Source: Thermococcus paralvinellae
GTDB lineage: Archaea > Methanobacteriota_B > Thermococci > Thermococcales > Thermococcaceae
Length of the DNA: 19,210 nucleotides
Reading direction: 5' to 3'
Assembly (NCBI GenBank): GCA_015662175.1
Contig: DQUR01000130.1
Span: 1 to 19,210, forward strand
This document shows, piece after piece, positions 17,409 through 19,210 of the stretch. The notes under the pieces are model-generated. The model was not told the origin of the DNA. It saw only the letters and a program-made list of their open reading frames with translations, and ran no database searches. Position numbers and translations under genes: made by a program. Position 1 is the first letter of the stretch, and each line of letters starts with the position of its first letter.

Positions 17409-18299
17409 TCACCATTTAAGTTTATCAAAATCCTTTGGCACCATAAATCTATGGTTGCATAACTGTCTCGCCTTTTGGAGATACTCATCGTATTCATACC
17501 TAGGTGCCCTATGGAACAATGCTAGGAGTTTAACCTTAGCCTTCCTTGCCACCTCACAGGCTTCGCTCACGGTTGAGTGATAACTTTCTCCCCTTTCTTC
17601 ATCACTTAGGTAAGTTGCCTCATGAATGAGCAAATCTGCTCTTTCTGAGAAAAGTTCAATCCTTGCACAGGGTTCTGTATCCCCCGTGTAAACAACCTTA
17701 ACACCCTTCCTTCTCTCTCCGGTGACATCTTCAAGGTAAATTGTCTGCCCGTTTATATCGATCTTCCCTCTAAGCTCAAGCTCCTTCATCCAGGGACCGG
17801 GCTTTAGACCGAGCTCTCTAATCTTTTCCAAATCAAAGTTTCCACGCCTGTCTTTTTCTTTAAACACATAGCCCAGAGCTGGAATACCGTGTTCAACCTT
17901 AAAAGCCCAGATCTCATAGTCCCCAAATTTTAGCCTTGTCTCACCAAGCTCATGTACATGAATTTCAAAGCTCGGAGCAAAAAAGCCGCTCTTCAAATAG
18001 TTTTGTATAAATTCAAATGTATATTTTGGACCATAGATGTGGAGAGGATTCTCTCTGTTCCAGAGGGTCATCGTCTGGATTAAGCTCATTAAGCCAAGAT
18101 AGTGGTCTCCATGAAAGTGAGTTATGAAAACCTTTTCAATCCTCATCGGGCTGAGCCTGGCGGTATTAAGCTGTCTTAGAGTTCCTTCACCAACATCCCA
18201 GAGTATAATCTCACCTTTATAACGCAGAACTATTGAAGGGACGTTTCTCTCTCTGTTCGGCATTATCCCCCCGGTTCCCAAGAATATGACCTCAAGCAT
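17409..18299 (-). CDS. rnz: Ribonuclease Z (tRNA 3'-end processing)
   Basis: RNase Z is a metallo-beta-lactamase-fold endonuclease that removes 3' trailers from tRNA precursors. The metal-binding motif HFHGDH (about 61-66) is intact; the later His in VEHGIPALGY, YTGDTEPC (Asp ligand) and the C-terminal HEATYLSDE and HSTVSEA regions are all in family order. Length 296 is usual for the short form. ATG 18299 has no ribosome binding site before it, and a TATA-like element at about 18321-18331 predicts a transcript start almost on the ATG, so the mRNA is probably leaderless. It heads the group rnz-TraB-zinc ribbon. Confidence 0.95.
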   Translation of the reverse strand: MLEVIFLGTGGIMPNRERNVPSIVLRYKGEIILWDVGEGTLRQLNTARLSPMRIEKVFITHFHGDHYLGLMSLIQTMTLWNRENPLHIYGPKYTFEFIQNYLKSGFFAPSFEIHVHELGETRLKFGDYEIWAFKVEHGIPALGYVFKEKDRRGNFDLEKIRELGLKPGPWMKELELRGKIDINGQTIYLEDVTGERRKGVKVVYTGDTEPCARIELFSERADLLIHEATYLSDEERGESYHSTVSEACEVARKAKVKLLALFHRAPRYEYDEYLQKARQLCNHRFMVPKDFDKLKW

Positions 18300-18320
18300 G
18301 ATTTGAAGTATGTGGGGGAA

Positions 18321-18331
18321 GTAAAAAGATT
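18321..18331 (-). promoter_or_regulatory. TATA-like element of rnz (leaderless transcript)
   Basis: The minus strand reads CTTTTTAC about 25 bases before ATG 18299. No GGTGA-like site lies between, which fits a leaderless mRNA. Confidence 0.4.
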
Positions 18332-18358
18332 TGCCCCTACCATAAACTAACCATAAGA

Positions 18359-18366
18359 TTAAATAT
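18359..18366 (+). promoter_or_regulatory. TATA box of the TPR protein gene
   Basis: TTAAATAT predicts a start near 18387, almost at the ribosome binding site GGGGGTGA (18386-18393), so the leader is very short before ATG 18398. Confidence 0.4.
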
Positions 18367-18397
18367 CCCGAGTCCCAAAAACACTGGGGGTGAATTT

Positions 18398-19210
18398 ATG
18401 GAGGAGATCCTTAAAGCAATCCAGGAAAAGGACTGCAAAAAGGTTGCAAGCCTCCTATACTACAAAGTTGATGAACTCAGCGAAGAAGATCTGAGGGAAA
18501 TCCTTGAAAAAGCCGAGAAATTGGCTCTGGAGTGCAAAGACTTTGAACTCTACAAGCTGGTTGTTTATTATTACCTCGAGTTCTTTGAAATTGATAAGGT
18601 GACAGAATTTGAAAAAATAGCGGAAAGGGAAAACACGTTCGAGGCTAAATATCATCTTGCAGATTTGTACTTCCTGATTGGGAATCTTGAAAAGTCCCTT
18701 GATCTCTACAGACAGCTGCTGGAGGAAGAAACTGAGAAAGGAAACAGAGAGAACATTGCAAAGGTTTATTACAGCATGGCACTGATTCACGAAGAATTAA
18801 TGGAGTATGATAGGGCTCTTGAGCTTATGAAAAAGGCAGAGGAAATCCTTGAGGAGCTTGAGAAGGAGGAGGATGTTTTACACATAAGGATATACAAAGC
18901 ATACATAACCTTTGAGAACGGGGACATTCCAAAGGCAAAAGCGGAATTAGCCAGTGTTTTACCGAAGGTCCTTAACAAACCTCAACTCAAGGCCCAGGTT
19001 CACCTTGTATTTGAGGAGATATTTGAGGAGCAAGATAACTACGAGGCTGCTCTGCAAGAGTGTCTCTATGCCATGATAGAAGCTAAGGAGGGAGAGTACT
19101 TCGACATAGCATTCGATGCCCTCATCGATGTAATCTGGCAACTCATGATTGAGGATGAATTTGAGATTATTTACAACAACATCGATATGTTTGCCAATGC
19201 CATTCCAGAG
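18398..19210 (+). CDS. Tetratricopeptide-repeat protein, 3' end outside the window
   Basis: From ATG 18398 the frame stays open for 271 codons to the window edge, so the protein is incomplete. GGGGGTGA at 18386-18393 supports the start. The product is rich in Glu, Lys and Leu and is built of helix pairs with TPR-like spacing, for example AKYHLADLYFLIGNLEKSLD, then AKVYYSMALIHEELMEYDRA and ALQECLYAMIEAKEGEYFD. No signal peptide, membrane segment or catalytic domain is visible in the part present. TPR proteins act as protein-protein scaffolds; the partner is unknown. Divergent from rnz. Confidence 0.82.
   Translation, partial: MEEILKAIQEKDCKKVASLLYYKVDELSEEDLREILEKAEKLALECKDFELYKLVVYYYLEFFEIDKVTEFEKIAERENTFEAKYHLADLYFLIGNLEKSLDLYRQLLEEETEKGNRENIAKVYYSMALIHEELMEYDRALELMKKAEEILEELEKEEDVLHIRIYKAYITFENGDIPKAKAELASVLPKVLNKPQLKAQVHLVFEEIFEEQDNYEAALQECLYAMIEAKEGEYFDIAFDALIDVIWQLMIEDEFEIIYNNIDMFANAIPE

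Noticed and set aside
18468..18515. C/D-box small RNA candidate (TGATGA followed by CTGA)
   Set aside because: The internal C' and D' boxes are absent and the site lies inside the TPR coding frame.

Overview
The window looks like a chromosome segment from a hyperthermophilic archaeon of the order Thermococcales, most likely a Thermococcus of moderate GC. The support is the gene set: archaeal initiation factor 5A, archaeal Nep1, an ADP-dependent glucokinase, a cupin-type phosphoglucose isomerase and the mannosylglycerate pathway. Most starts follow a GGTGA/GGAGGTGA-like ribosome binding site, TATA boxes lie about 25 bases before inferred starts, and genes are packed with ATGA overlaps. Family assignments come from recognising protein motifs by eye; no search was run.

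Left part (1-4950). A truncated gene at the left edge on the minus strand (possible metallophosphoesterase) diverges from a decayed saccharopine dehydrogenase-like gene. The decayed gene runs into nep1 (rRNA pseudouridine methyltransferase). Then come a polytopic membrane protein with a possible neurotransmitter:sodium symporter-like (LeuT-fold) signature, aIF5A, and an agmatinase-family ureohydrolase of spermidine synthesis. The 318 bases after it hold a probable gene remnant.

Middle (4930-8800). Two small membrane proteins on the minus strand diverge from a cobalt ECF transporter operon, cbiM-cbiN-cbiQ-cbiO. Three of its four genes carry a frameshift, including a cbiM whose true TTG start lies in a different frame from its body. 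A 24-base tandem duplication ends cbiO and duplicates the likely TATA box of the next gene, an unrecognised 156-residue protein.

Right part (8809-18299, all minus strand). Reading right to left: RNase Z, a TraB-family protein and a zinc ribbon; then a small KH-domain protein and an M50 membrane protease; then pgi-glkA; then mpgS-mpgP-manC-pmm. Together pgi, glkA and the mpg block encode a route from glucose to the compatible solute mannosylglycerate: glucose to glucose-6-P, fructose-6-P, mannose-6-P, mannose-1-P, GDP-mannose, mannosyl-3-phosphoglycerate and mannosylglycerate. A near-perfect Thermococcales glycolytic motif sits upstream of the pgi TATA box. A TPR protein on the plus strand runs off the right edge.

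I found no tRNA, rRNA, CRISPR array, insertion sequence or prophage. The most notable signals are the clustered frameshifts in the left 8.3 kb against none in the right 10.9 kb, the glucose-to-mannosylglycerate block, and the possible LeuT-fold protein.
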